A stretch of 64,000 nucleotides of DNA from Nephromyces sp. MM_2019 (GCA_015657535.1 JADHZB010001099.1:65708-129707), one strand, 5' to 3'. Counted from the first letter of the stretch, positions 24,201 to 36,400 are shown. Program-made: numbers and translations. Notes: generated by a model not told the origin, from the sequence alone.

Positions 24201-25758
24201 ATATTGACAGGCACACACACATATATATTGAAACCCACATATACACATTGATTCATCAATTTACGTACTTACTACGCCACTACGAAATATGCTTTCAGCA
24301 AAAGGTTGAACTTAAGATTCATAAATTAATTTCTTACATCTATTTTTAAAATTGTGTTAGGAGCTTTTTATACCTGTTCAATCACTTGCATTTGGAGCAA
24401 TGCAAAAATGACATGCACAGAAAAAACCCTTAAAAAAAATATTCATAAATTGCAGAATAAAATCCATTTAGAATGATCATATAATGTATCCAGTTGCGGA
24501 AATCATATCCTCAGTAACGATTATAAACAAAAAGAATCTTCAAGCGAACAGAGCATGACCAATTTTAACATGATGGCGAGGATTCACTCATAAAAAAGGA
24601 TATATGATCCCCTGCACCACCTGATGTATAGTGAAGGCAAAAATAATTTTGAAACAGAATCAAAGAGAATTTATCAGAGCACTCGAATGCACGCATCGAC
24701 AAGCAGTAAGAGAAGCACTCCAAAACTAATCTTCATAGTTCATATGCATATAAAAAACCAAACAAATAGCAATCCCACTGCAAAAAATTTGAATGTCATA
24801 CTAATGTGCTAGAAAGTAACCCTAGATAAGCTTACTAACGTAGGCAACAAGAATAAAGACATCATTATGAGTAAAAACCCAATACCGGACAAAATGATTG
24901 AGTACAACACTTTTTGAGGGTTCAGCATCAATGGCGAATCTCCATATGCAAATTCAGAAGCTCCATTTATAAGAGTTCTAGCGCTGGCGGCTGCAGTAGA
25001 TGCAATGGATTTCGCAGCTACAAATCCTTTCCCGACAAATCCAATTTCCTCTTCCTGATTTCGCATTGAAGTAGGAAGCAAAAATTACACATAATAGTAA
25101 CAGAACGAAATTTTCAACTTGCCTTCAGGAAGTTTTCAGAATCTTTACCTAGGTGGTGTAAAAGATATTTCGAAAAGGTTCAAAGCATCGCAGTGATGCA
25201 TACATACCACTAAGAAACAAGGGAAAAAAATGTTGCAACTGGACTTTAAGAAACCAGATGAAGCAACTATACCACAGCTATGTGACAAATAAAAACATAG
25301 GAAGCAGTAACCTTGGTAGCGATGCATACTTACTTCGCGAAATGCTGACAACATGTCTCCATTAAGACCCGAAAATTCATTGCCGCCTCCAGAGACATGC
25401 TTTCCAATGTCAACAGTATTGAACGAAGGCTGGAAAAAGCTGATAGTTGATGCAAGATTGGAACCACGGCCTTCCTTTCTTCCTGATTCCTCATCAGGAG
25501 CATCGTTATGAAGAGGAATCATCGTGGTGCTACAATAAAAGGCTCCCAATTTTTATGAAGTGACTGCAAAATACAAGTTGCAGAGATTTCAGCACCACAT
25601 ACCAACTGAAATGACTCACAAGATATGTACTGCACCGATAGCACAAAATATGATCATTCAGCAAAACTTGGGAACGAGCTAGTACACAGTCACACCTTAA
25701 TAATATACCTGGAAATATTTTCAAAAAGTACTCCAAGCGTAGCTCCAGGCCTATACAT
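21116..25758 (-). CDS. SFT2: SFT2-family Golgi/vesicle transport membrane protein, seven exons
   Basis: SFT2/Got1-type proteins are small tetraspanning membrane proteins of the Golgi that assist endosome-to-Golgi vesicle fusion. Exons on the minus strand: 25758-25709, 25529-25334, 25054-24840, 23726-23604, 23218-23140, 22238-22175, 21222-21116. All introns are GT-AG, phases match at every junction, and the total of 834 nt gives 277 residues. A polar, Gly/Ser-containing N-terminus of about 130 residues precedes four hydrophobic segments: about 131-152 (LYSIILSGIGFLLIMMSLFL), 160-180 (FFFTLGSICIFSGLCILRGP), 198-216 (YSLVYFSSIFLTLFGSMIF) and 222-241. Family signatures visible: PxxF before TM2, FTLGS, LRGPKALLNHLL, LPYSLVYFSS and SYLPGGVGL. 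The N-terminus is longer than in yeast Sft2. Confidence 0.92.
22175..22238 (-). CDS. SFT2: SFT2 exon 6 (TM4)
   Basis: 64 nt encoding VLLSSLAQVIALIVLLISYL followed by PG. Pyrimidine-rich acceptor (TTCTACCTGTAG), donor GTAGTA. Phase 0 in, phase 1 out. Confidence 0.9.
23140..23218 (-). CDS. SFT2: SFT2 exon 5 (TM3)
   Basis: 79 nt encoding LPYSLVYFSSIFLTLFGSMI then FRSYIL. Acceptor TTTTTCAG, strong donor GTAAGT. Matches the LPFTIVY...LKSYILT segment of the family. Confidence 0.92.
23604..23726 (-). CDS. SFT2: SFT2 exon 4 (TM2)
   Basis: 123 nt with FSFFFTLGSICIFSGLCILR and GPKALLNHLLKKER, the most conserved block of SFT2. Acceptor ACTCAG, donor GTTAGC. Confidence 0.92.
24190..24252. repeat. Short imperfect CA/TATTGA tandem repeat in an SFT2 intron
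   Basis: Three units of about 23 bp share CACACACATAT followed by ATTGA, at the boundary of the 23,727-24,839 intron of SFT2. Confidence 0.5.
24840..25054 (-). CDS. SFT2: SFT2 exon 3 (amphipathic region and TM1)
   Basis: 215 nt. Starts EEEIGFVGKG, continues through an Ala/Ser-rich stretch, and ends in the first membrane span LPT. Donor AC/GTTAGT was chosen because it restores frame to exon 4, giving LPTIVISPSG. Confidence 0.9.
25334..25758 (-). CDS. SFT2: SFT2 exons 1-2 (cytosolic N-terminus)
   Basis: Exon 1 (25758-25709) encodes MYRPGATLGVLFENIS plus AG. Exon 2 (25529-25334) encodes STTMIPLHNDAPDEES onward to FRE, with donor GTAAGT. A start at the internal ATG (25,522) is possible if exon 1 is untranslated, but the exact frame match of exon 1 favours 25,758. 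Confidence 0.75.
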
Positions 25759-28146
25759 AGCTCCCCGTGTACGTCAGCATATGAATGAACAAGATCCTAG
25801 GATGCCATGATATAATATCTAATGTTCAAAACATCATAATGGGCAGTGGAAAAGTAATGACTATGGAAAAAATGACATGGTTAAGAAACGTGTCTACTGC
25901 AAAAATCACTGCGGAATGGTAATTACTTAATTTTTTGGGAAAGTAAATGCGCTATTTTGATTCCCTGAACACTTCAGTGCAAAAGCTCTACATATAAAGC
26001 ATGCTCATTGAATATAGCCGCTGCGCTAGGTACAAAAAAAAACCAAAAGGGAAGAGGGAAGAGGTACGAAGGCGATTCAGAACAGGAGGAAGTAACGCAA
26101 CAAACAGAAAGAACGGCTTACCACACAACTAATTCAATGCCGTATGAAGACCGAGAATCATTGTTGACGTACTAAATTTTCGAAATAAGCGCTGGCACCC
26201 TCCTTCCACATTCCCCGAGGAAACAAGAAAAGGAGATGTCAATTTGGGAGCATCAAATTGAGGATCATATGAAAGCATCGCGTAGACTTCGGCATCCTAG
26301 TGTTACGTTGCTTGCCATGTCTATCGTTATTTACTGTGACCTTCATGCTGCCTGATCGAAAAGTGTACCATCCGGCTTGTGAATCCCTGCGCGAGGTAGC
26401 AATTAATTACGGAAACTGCGCCACCTGAAAAAAGTTACATACACTTCGCTAATGGTGTGTATTTAAGCTTTACTTTTTTCCACGATAAGAGTGCGCAGCG
26501 TGCGCAACTTCGTCAGCATGGATCGTGACAATCATCGCGACATCAAGTGTTTTGATACCTTGGCCTAAGAGCCAAATCACCCAGAGGTGCGCACGAATGC
26601 GCATGGCTGTGCGTGTGTGTGCGTGTGTTCGAATGTTTATGAGTGCGTGTGTGTGAAAATCGGTTACAGCGATTTCGCGCGGTACTCTAGAAATATCATG
26701 CGACTCGGTAGCCGCGATGACCATACCCTTAAAACAATAAGTGTCTGAAAAGTGAATAGTTGAAGTGGATAAATTGCATTGGACGCCATCATCTGGCTTA
26801 ACATGTAAGCTCATAATATTATAGAAATGCCATAGGGTTCAAACCTCTACCATAAAATCCTCGTGGAAGGTTATACGTTGAAGAGGAGTACTAGGAGAAA
26901 ATGGATCAAAATCAGCTCAGACTTTAGCCTAGGGCCAGCGTGCATAAATGCCTATTTATCATGAAAATGCTCATATTACATTTATTAAAACAACCAAACA
27001 CGACTTTGAAACTCTCTAGTTTATTATTGATTGCTTCTTACGAATAGGTAGCTACGCAGGAGCCCGGTCTTTTATCTTAATAGCTTGCTATGGGCTAACT
27101 ATAATAGCACTTTATTCCAGGCACGCTTCTTCAGGCTATGCTTCACAGCAAGCATTTGGTGCTTAAGGCCAACCCCCAGGAAGACGAGAGAAATAACATT
27201 TTCTCCTTACTGTAGAGGAGGTACCTTACATTCATAAATTTCTCAGTGAAATTTTTTGCCATTGTAGAAAAACAAGCTACTGCTTGCAAGATGAATATAA
27301 AGAAATGCGGTACTTTATCCACTCAACAGGGGACCGATAAATTATGTGTCATTAGATTCCTCTGGCAATTACACGCGTTTTGGTTTCTATTTTTTTTTAG
27401 AATTCCGTTGAATCAACCACAAATGTACCAATTTGAAGCATGAGAGGGAATTTTGATTATGCATCTATTAATTCAGAAATTGCTTTAATAAGAGCAGAAA
27501 ATGCAGCAACCAGATGTGATCCCACAAGATGTAGGACCCATTCAAAAATATGCATTTCTGAAATAAGACGACATTGTGGGCCTTTCTTTAAGTTCCTATG
27601 GGACATTAAGGTTAGCTACAAATATCTCTAGGCACACGAAAATATTAATTAATCTCCCACTAAACAGATGTGATGCCTGGTGTTTTTAAAAAACTAGTAG
27701 TGGTGAAAAAGACCATTATCGTGCTAAATTATATTTTTTTTTGTCTTGACTAAAATTTGCCGTGACCCTGATTTCACATTCAATATGAGTGCACCTACAT
27801 CACTGTTTAGCAAGCATTGCAATGTAGTTTCGTAGTGCGTAGGAAAGTCCTGAGATTTAAAGATTAATTTGACTTGGCGAGTTAGCTTACATAATATAAT
27901 TGGCCCGTGGGCGTAAATACCGTTATGAACACTAAAAGTAGGTGCCTCACTTTTTACGAAAGGTATGCTACTGGAGTTGACGTCAACGGCTACTCACGCT
28001 TGCTATACAGGAGCTTTAGAAGGAATGTTCACGTTTCAAGTCATGGTGGGTTTTTGTTGTGAGCGGAAGAGCAGGGCATCATGCAGCGCTAATTTCTTGG
28101 GCTGAATATACAGGACTCACATTGGATGTACCTGTGCTGCTTGCAA
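25759..28146. other. Non-coding interval between SFT2 and the 28-30 kb genes
   Basis: SFT2 transcription should start near its left edge. GT-rich microsatellite sequence at 26,600-26,655 creates an artefactual His/Thr/Arg-rich frame. No exon with both splice signals was found. Confidence 0.4.
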
Positions 28147-28284
28147 GAAGGCATTTGGTACATAGCCGCATCTGCAAACCCTTTAGCAGCATCTTACCTT
28201 TCCGTTTTATTTACCAGGCACAAAATGGCGAACGCTAAGATGGAGCTAGGCTACACAACGGAAGGAATTCTTGCAGGTACCCAG
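28147..28284 (+). CDS. Candidate internal exon, unknown product
   Basis: An open segment reads GIWYIAASANPLAASYLSVL and then HKMANAKMELGYTTEGILAG. It ends at a donor (GTACCC at 28,277 or GTTAGG at 28,285) and starts after TTGCAAG. It is hydrophobic at first and then polar. No family is recognised and no partner exon was assigned; the rhodanese gene follows 1.1 kb downstream on the same strand. Confidence 0.25.
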
Positions 28285-28934
28285 GTTAGGTTTTGCTACT
28301 TGTGCTTTTTGTGCCTTGCACCATTTTATACGTTTTGCCCCTGTACCTGAAAATCAAAAGGCACCAAGCCTTACAAAATGCGGACCGCTTTTCCTTGGTA
28401 ATCCTTTCCTTTTTTTGTATTTTCGCCACGTAATTTCGATATCGATTTGAAAGCACAGCCTCAAGTAACCAAGAAACTTTCTGCAGATTGACGGAGTAAC
28501 CACCAACAGGTAGCTTATCTGCATGACTCTGGAAGCATTCCCTTTGATTTCATGTATGTTTGCTTGGGTAGGTTTGGTCTTGCTTTTGAGATCATGCTTG
28601 TGTAATCCTGTTGGTTCCATATCCGTATTAGATGTCATTTCACTGGTCTACATTGCCTCTGTCGTGCAAACAGTCCACGCAAACTTTTTTACCGCTACAA
28701 TAAGGCTTTTTTTATTAGCGGTTTATTTTAAAATTATGATAGTACTTCCAGATATGGTGTTAGGACTTCTTTTATTCGAGGCACTGCTTTGATTTTGATA
28801 TCCTGCACAGTCAAGCAATAGTATTTGTGGCAACTTGAGGCGCAACTTTTGTTGACGTAGCAGCACCCCAGACTGTATACGTGAGTGGTTTTTTGGAAGC
28901 TTACTTTTGTACATGTTTTGCTAAGCTAATGATT

Positions 28935-29225
28935 CTAAACAATAGTAGCTTGGTGCCCTGTATTTTCTTGCGATGCACGTGTTTTATGTGATACACATGA
29001 CTTGCCATAGCTATCAATTTGATATCCTTGTGAGGCACGCCAGAGGCAGTCTAGAGCAATGTTTTGATACTGGTAGATTACTCTTTCAAAGACCGCCTGT
29101 TGTCCAGCATTCCCATTTGCGAAGGCTTCTTGTATGAAAATTCGAAAATTGCTCAGCTGAGTTAGATGATATGATATTCTGAGTATAATTATACATTTTC
29201 CTGATTGCTGTGCTAATGCCTTCAT
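28935..29225 (-). CDS. Unassigned open frame opposite the rhodanese 5' region
   Basis: A 96-codon frame with protein-like composition (AFANGNAGQQAVFERVIYQY, LDCLWRASQGYQ) ending in TAG. It has no clear splice signals or homology that I recognise. It may be an exon of a divergent minus-strand gene or chance. Confidence 0.2.
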   Translation of the reverse strand: MKALAQQSGKCIIILRISYHLTQLSNFRIFIQEAFANGNAGQQAVFERVIYQYQNIALDCLWRASQGYQIDSYGKSCVSHKTRASQENTGHQATIV

Positions 29226-29398
29226 GCATTACTTGCATCATTATCCAATGTCTCCTTCACTTAGATCTGGTAAGATGCCATGATTTCCCTTTGAAAAATC
29301 TTTTTGGTAATGAATTGAGCATTATCTATTGCTTATTCTCAATTTCGTGATGTCCTTGCTTCTTTCTGATATTTAATATAATACCCAGTTCTGTAGTC

Positions 29399-30085
29399 AT
29401 GGATGACAAGACTAGGAGGACAAAGGCTGAGAGTAACTCTCTGAGGAACTCTGCGAACTTTCCGGAAATTCGCTTTGTCACTTCAGAATATATTTTATCT
29501 CACTATGATGAGGACACTATGAAAAAAAGAGAAGATTTCTGCGTAAGAGGTGATCTCAGTGCAGAGGAGATCGCCAATCAACAGGATGAACACGCCGGCC
29601 TGCCTGAGACATTAGTTTTGGTTGACTGCCGCTCTAAAACTGAGCAGGCAGTTTCTATGATTAAGAATTCTATCACCTTGGATAATTTTAAGGCTAAAAT
29701 TGAATCCGATAATATTAAAAATAGTAAAATTCTAAGTGATAGTAAGACAGATGAGGCAAACGACGTGTCTCAGGCGGAATTAAAAAAATCCTTGCAACCA
29801 CCCAGCGATGAACTCATAGTTACTTACTGTACAGCTGCTTTCCGTTCTGGACAAAGTGCTAGAGCTTTGAAGAGTGAAAATCTTGTAGAAAACGTTGTAA
29901 ATATGGATGGAATAATTATGTGGCTGCACGCTAATGGCCCGATCACAACTATTGAACGGGATGGAAATGCTGTGGAGACCAGTAAAGTGCATTGTTGCAC
30001 GGAACAAAACGACCTAGCACCTGTTAGATACAATTCTGTTTATTTTGGGTATTTATCGAAGCTTTGGAGCTTTTTTACTGGCTGA
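29399..30085 (+). CDS. Rhodanese-domain protein, single exon
   Basis: 228 residues. Rhodanese domains transfer sulfane sulfur or act as related thiol enzymes through a loop cysteine. Seen: an N-terminal strand EIRFVTSEYIL (24-33), the LVLVDCRSKTEQ strand and CDC25-like turn (72-83) and the catalytic loop TYCTAAFRSGQSA (142-154), with Cys144 and Arg149. NVVNMDGIIMWLHANGP (165-181) is the usual NMEGGI-W--AGGP end of the domain, followed by KVHCCTEQNDLAPVRYNSVY. About 45 Lys/Asp/Ser-rich residues (95-137) are inserted between the DCR turn and the active loop. No signal peptide is evident. ATG at 29,399 fits a normal domain start; an untranslated 5' exon ending at TTCTGTAG is possible. Confidence 0.85.
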   Translation: MDDKTRRTKAESNSLRNSANFPEIRFVTSEYILSHYDEDTMKKREDFCVRGDLSAEEIANQQDEHAGLPETLVLVDCRSKTEQAVSMIKNSITLDNFKAKIESDNIKNSKILSDSKTDEANDVSQAELKKSLQPPSDELIVTYCTAAFRSGQSARALKSENLVENVVNMDGIIMWLHANGPITTIERDGNAVETSKVHCCTEQNDLAPVRYNSVYFGYLSKLWSFFTG

Positions 30086-33000
30086 TTCTTGGAATCCTTG
30101 TAATACTTTCATAGTCCTGGTGAGCAACTGATTCATCCTTTTTAGAAGATTGAATGGGTGCAGAGAACTGCATAGTTCGTTATGAAAGCTAATAAAGTAA
30201 CTATCACCATGTTGAGGTTGTTGATTCATTAGTTTTACTAATAATTTAAAATGCAACACATTGAACCGTTGTTTTTTGGAATAGTAAAAGTAGTAGGTGG
30301 ATCCAGTTGTGCTGTTAGTAGCGCTACAGTAATGTTTACTGTCCTTTTTTGAAATTCGCAAAAACAATTTGTGGTTGGAAGTTTATTGTGCTATTTGTGC
30401 GTAAATATACTCTGTGGGTAAAGCAGATTGGAATAACTTCTGTTTCTGGTACCTCTAAATGTTATTTTTTCAACTGGAAATGTGTGTTATTTCCTATCAA
30501 CCTCTTGTCGCTACAATGACAAATAATTTTCCTTAGTACCTTGTTTAACTACAATTTTCAGAAAGCCGATTCATTTTGACGGAATCTTTTTATTTAGCCT
30601 TATGTGCTTGAATTTCAACTTCTTTTGGAATGTGAGAACTCTTTTCGAAATAGTCATTGCGCATGCCAATTTCCTTTGAAAAGCTGCTATAATATTCCTT
30701 GATTTCCTACTAATTAATATGCTTAGTTTTGTGCCGTATTTTTTGTGTGGTATGCCTTTTGTTGGGTTATTTATAAAATTCCTCCGTCACATTGAATAGG
30801 GAGTCGTGAAATTTTTTTGTAAATTCTATGCATTTTCGAGCCACTGTAGTCGCGGCTCCTGCAGCGTTGCTATACGCCCTAACAGATGTAAGCATTCTGC
30901 TGTTGCAATTAATCTATAATTTTGCAGCATGCTGGCTTTATATTGTTTTTTATGATGCCTTAATATGTACCTAATGAATTTTAATTAGCGTTATAGCCTC
31001 TTCGTAGGAATCCTGCTATCAATTGAGAAGGGTGTTTACGTTTGCCTGTAGCTTATCTGAAGTTTGAAATTGGTTGCTGCTTTTGCAATTAGAACTTGCT
31101 GAACCCAAGGAATGATGACTGGGGTATTGCAATACTCTTGCTAGAAAATTTTCATTGAAATTGATATTTTTCTTGACTTCAATGCCTTCCAACCGCTTTG
31201 GCTTCACGTACATTATGCCATGCTATCAGAATTGAAGCAGCAATTCTTACTTTATGCACTGTTTTTGAGCTCTCAGTATTTTTCCGCTTTGGTAATTTGT
31301 GATCTGGCAATTTTTTTGTGTGTGCGTATACAATGTGATTAGTATATTCCCGTGAGATATGCATGTGTGTATGTACACTATAGATAGTATATTCTGGCAA
31401 TTAGTTTTTATTTGCTCTGTTTCAGCGATTATTTTATGTTAATATTAATCTTAACTGGCTAATAGCGATTTTGCTTGTTGCATTGAACTTTTGTTGGAAT
31501 AATTTTAATTCATAGCTGGAAAATTTTGTTACTGATGACTACTTTTTGATACAAGCTCCGATCTTTTCGTAAGCTTTGTCGAAAGAAATATCTCATTGAA
31601 ATGGGATGTATCGCTTTGTGATATGCATCATATGGCCTTGGAATATTCATGAAATTATTTATTTAAAAATGGCTCAAAATCAATCTACAGGGCATTGCTG
31701 GTTTTGGAATAAACCAGGTTCACTTTTCGTTGCGATAGTTTGTGATCCTAACGGACTCTTCATTGCTTAAAGAAAATCTCCCGTTGGAATAGTTAGTTAT
31801 GAGGGGGATTTATTTCGAATTTGCGCCGACGGGGAATATTTAATATTTTTCCTGAGCTTCTTAGCAGATTTTCCTGTAATTAGGTGACCGCGTAACCATT
31901 TGATTCCACTTCGCTTGGTTCCGTTATCGCGTCATCGGAAGTGTACCATATCTCAAAATGAATCCTGCGTTTTCGGAGCATGATGCTTTATTTTATGCTA
32001 TATGAATACGAGTTTCTTTCGCATAATAATTCATGCGCTCTTGTAGCTTTTCCGAAATGAACATTGCTTTTTTTGGCACGGCGTATGAAAAAGTGTTACC
32101 GGTTGTCAAACTTTCAAACCTCAATTAGTGCATTGCAGTAATTGTGTATCTTACAGTAGTTCTAGTCTGTCGAGCTGTTCTTTTGCACAATCGACTTTAT
32201 ATTATGAAATTTAGGAACTAAAATTTTTTTATTTGGGTACGCTATTTTGATGTGAATTTTTCGCTTGAAGGCTTGTTATAATTTGGGCTCGTGTACAAAC
32301 AAATATCAAACCTCGTATGCTACGAGGTATTGTCAGAGCAGCGCTGCCACTTCGTTATATAAATCTTCCACAGCAGGTGATTTTTACTCGTTTGCTGATT
32401 TCACTTTGTTGGTACGTATTAATATTTTGATGTTAGTTGCTTGCTGCATGTTGTGCAATTCTTATTTACGCCTTAATTATTTGATATATTGCTGTTGCTG
32501 TTCGATTATGCATTTGGGCCTATCTGGAGCTTGATTTTACTACTTGAATTAGGATTTTTCAGCTATGTATAATTCCTTTGATGATACTAGATTGTGAATG
32601 CTTTCTTTTTTCTTAACTGTTACTTGTGGTGAATCATTGAAAAACTTAAAATTACTTCTGTTTTTTCTGAAAATGATTATTGTGCATTTTTACTTGGAGC
32701 TCTTGAAGATTTGTGCTACATTATGAATATGCTGTTTTTTTATTCTTAAGCATCTCAATCGGCGTATCTGAATGCCTTATGCTAAACGTATAGTAGTCCT
32801 TTTACAGTATCATTGGATGAAAACATGATATTTGGCGGATACTTTGCGCAAGAGTTGATCGAAGACATTTCCAAACTTCTTAAATTTGGTCAATACTATT
32901 GTAATGTTTAGAGGTGGCTCTGGGGAATTCTATGGCTGTATTATATATTTTTTTGGAGATTTATTTGGTGGTTATCTTAAGCGTAATCATTACGTTAAAG

Positions 33001-33316
33001 ACATGACATTAATACAGTCGTGTATGTATGTCAATGCGTGATTTGTGTATTATTGTATATATCTAAACGTAGTAAAATTCTTCGTGGCTCCCAGTTTTTT
33101 GGTGTCTTCAAGAGGCATTTTCTGGCTTAATTTTTCATAATTTTACGTATTTTTTTCTGTGTGGATGTATAATAGCTACGTGATATTTATAGATTTAAAT
33201 ACTGTGTAATACAAATTCAGTATGGGCGAGCACTGCAATGCTAAGTACTACATATATTTTCTAATGATAAAGCAAGGTGGGGTCTACGACCGAGTGCAAT
33301 ATACACCGCCACTTAC
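30086..33316. other. T-rich interval, no convincing gene
   Basis: Includes the rhodanese 3' untranslated region and probably introns of the minus-strand gene starting at 33,426. Short open frames lack paired splice signals. A small perfect hairpin lies at 32,311-32,327. Confidence 0.4.
32311..32327. other. Perfect 7-bp inverted repeat with 3-base loop
   Basis: CCTCGTA-TGC-TACGAGG. It is the only compact perfect hairpin I noticed in this AT-rich stretch; it may be chance or part of a small RNA or regulatory element. Confidence 0.4.
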
Positions 33317-33426
33317 CTCTTTTTTTGGGCATACCATAGCATAGCTGAACCTACTATCAGCAGTATAAAAGCTGTCGCTATTGCAGCAATGAAAAAGACG
33401 TTGGTTGAAGATGCGTTTATATTCAT
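33317..33426 (-). CDS. Candidate first exon encoding a single membrane anchor
   Basis: From ATG (33,426-33,424) the frame reads MNINASSTNVFF, a hydrophobic core FIAAIATAFILLIVGSAMLW, then the basic end YAQKKR. It finishes at a perfect donor AG/GTAAGT in phase 2. The layout (short lumenal N-terminus, one membrane span, positive flank) suits a type III membrane protein with the C-terminus in the cytosol. Downstream exons were not identified. A similar anchor exon with the same exit phase occurs at 63,602-63,713. Confidence 0.4.
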
Positions 33427-36400
33427 TTTGATAAAGGTGATTATTTGTAGCGAATCTTGCTTCTCCAAGGTGCATACAGAACTTCAGGCTTCAAGAAAAT
33501 GCAACGCTTGTTTTTTCCTTATTTTTAGTGAAATGTCTGTTTAAACTGGGCAGAATTCTGGTTCTCATTATGAGCGTGCCTATTTTTTTACCCATACGAA
33601 ATTTAGGAACCTAGCATGCATCATTTCCAAGAGGAAGCTGAGCAAGAATAAAATATCCCACTTGTTTTTCTTAGTTAAAACTCCTGGCTTCTATTTTGAA
33701 GAGCACTCCAATATTCACCAGCTCATGAGAATCCTGCTGCAGTTATGTGCGAAGCTTGTTTAGACCTAAGTAGGTAAGCGCGTCCTGTGGACTTGCCCTG
33801 CCAATATTAAAAATGCATAAGTACTGTTTCACAGTAATAGATGATATTAGTACTCGCTATATATTCCTTTTGTACTTAGAAACGCTGGTTTGTTGCCTAG
33901 AAGGCGAAGATGCTTTTTGTCCGCTACCGGATAGTTGGGCGATCTTACGAACTGTTTCCACTAAACTTCATGGGTGCACTTCTATCAGTTATTCTACTTG
34001 ATGCTGCCATATTAAGCCTTTTTGTGAAGGTGGCAACTGTTGCTTTATAATTTATTATCGCGGTGTGTTATCATAGGCCGCGCTGCCCCCGTATGCCTTG
34101 CAAATGGATGATTCAATACTTTTTAGTCTGTCCTATGATGCTTGCGGTATGTAAAAGCCTTCTCTACGCTGTGCTTATCCATTTGTGGATTGCTCGGTTG
34201 TGCGTGCAGCGAGGGATGGCAATCGATTTAGGGTGAATGCAGCCTCTTATTTAATATCATTTATTATATGCCTCAAGCGCAATTTTAAACTTCAATGTAC
34301 CTCTGTAGTGTTCTTTGTTTCGCAGTGGAAAGCGGCTATTCCTACCGCTTTAGTATCACAAGCTCTTTTGCAGAGGTTATGTTCATGCGGAAGTTGATGT
34401 CGAATGTTTTTGCGATGCTTTAAATGCTTTTTCAAAGCGTTTAATAGTCTGGCGGCGTGCTTTCCAATGTATGCATTCTTGCAAAGTTGATGAGGCGTGT
34501 GATACTAAGTTGTTATGCTAGAGACGAAGTTCTAAATTTTTATGTGGAGGAAGACTATTAGCAAGATTTGGTTAAATTGCAGTTATTACCGTTATGCTTC
34601 TGCTAGCATAGTAGCCGCATTTTCTGTTGCTCGAGCTTTCCTGGGATGATTCTTCTACCAGAATGATGGTGGTTACACAACGCGTAGCGCCTGCAACCTC
34701 CTAGCTATTCGAAGTGTCTTCACATAGAAGCTGATAATTTAAAAGGTTTTATTTGCGCCCCATTCTCAGATCTCCGGGAGCTGCTATGCCCGATAATTTT
34801 GCACTGTAGATACAAGCGATTAGAAGGGCTTATATGTATGCAATGTAAGCTGTAGTTCCTGGTACTACCTACGCATAACCCAAAGGGCGAAGGCACTTTG
34901 GCAGCAGGATTATCGCTGTTTTGGTGTAATGAAACTAGTTTTATACTTATAAATTAAAAGCAATAAAAAGCATGAGAGACCTAGATGTAGCGACTTATAT
35001 TTTGCACTCAGTTAACTATTTTGCTAATCGAAAAATTTAATCCGTGTGCAGCCATGTCATCGCGGCATGTAGATGGACGCTTTGACCGATCCTCACCCAA
35101 CTAATATAGTCACGCAACCACTCATTGTACTTTGGGCATGGTGTATAGGCAAGGTTTGCGCCAGATATTGCTCGGTGGCTATAGTAGGATCACTGCGTCA
35201 GATTTCAGCTCGGTGGAGTCAAAGGATGAAGTATAATTTGAAGTGGTTCCCAGCAAGTGCTTACGTATAACAGCGCCATTAAGAACGTCACAGCTTCATG
35301 CTGCTTATACTGTGCGATGTCATATCATTTGTGAAATTAGCTTTCCAGCGTAGTCGAACGAAAAATCATTTGCCATAAAGGAGCACGAGACTAAAGTTTA
35401 AGACAACTTACATTGTTTGCCAAACAGGTGCAACTCTAGCTCTAATACTGTATGCCGTGTTCCTCGGGGCCGAATATATTTTTGCGAGATGAAAACTGTT
35501 TCAGCGCTTTTAGTGTATCAGGTAATAAGATTTGTTATTATTTGGTAGTAAACTGGTATGGCAAGGGGCTGCATTATGTTTTTAATTTAAGTATATTTAA
35601 TCTCAGCTGAGATACTTTTCTCCTGTAATAGAAAGGGGCGCCCTCGCGCTGTGTATAGCACGTGATGGAGCATAGGAGGAAACAGTAGATATTAAGCTCC
35701 CTCACTTGGTCGGTGCTTCACTAACGCCTGGTTGCTATGCTGTTACGGGTGCGGAAATGATGAACCATCACTGCACAGTTTATCCTATTATCTTCCATAT
35801 TAACATTGACTATGCCAGTAACCCCATGCTCATCAAACCTTCCACGCCTTAATAGGGCTGCACGTGGCTGTAATATGCGCGCTATTTGCCTATCGACTGC
35901 TTATATTCCCATGAGCGTATTGCGAGGCAATTTAGGTATATTGGTTAGCAACACCTTTAAGCCATGATCAATGCAAAGTATGTTCTAGAATGCTTGCAGA
36001 ATGGTACCAAGTAGTACGGGCGAGCTAATTTAGGTAACTTATCAGTATTGTGAATTCCAGATAGTCCAGTCTTCATGCGATTAGCTACTGTAATAACCTG
36101 TGGGCTGTGCAGTTACTGCGGTGTTTATACAGCTAGTCCGCTTGCTGAGTTCCGATGAAACTGCTTGTGCCTCCTCTTTCAAGTAAGCCAAACTGGATAT
36201 TTTGGCAGCTTTGAAAGCATAGCTCACACAACTACGCCGTACCAAAGTGGCTGAACTAGCGTTATCTGAATAGCTGCCGGCGATAGCATGCCCCACGTTG
36301 CGTATACCTGGCCACGGCCCAAGTTGATGGGGGCCATATGCAATCTAGGCTGTTGGGTAGCGCGCGTAGTGGACAACTGTTAAGTGCTGGCTTCTAAGCA

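Noticed and set aside
26470..26814. 114-codon minus-strand frame with His/Thr/Arg repeats
   Set aside because: The repeats come from a GT-rich microsatellite; composition is not protein-like outside it.
26833..26849. tRNA T-arm-like hairpin (TAGGG, loop TTCAAAC, CTCTA)
   Set aside because: No matching acceptor stem, anticodon arm or D-arm at proper spacing.
36081..36296. 71-codon minus-strand frame with protein-like sequence
   Set aside because: Possible acceptor and donor exist, but no partner exon or family was found; too weak to list as a gene.
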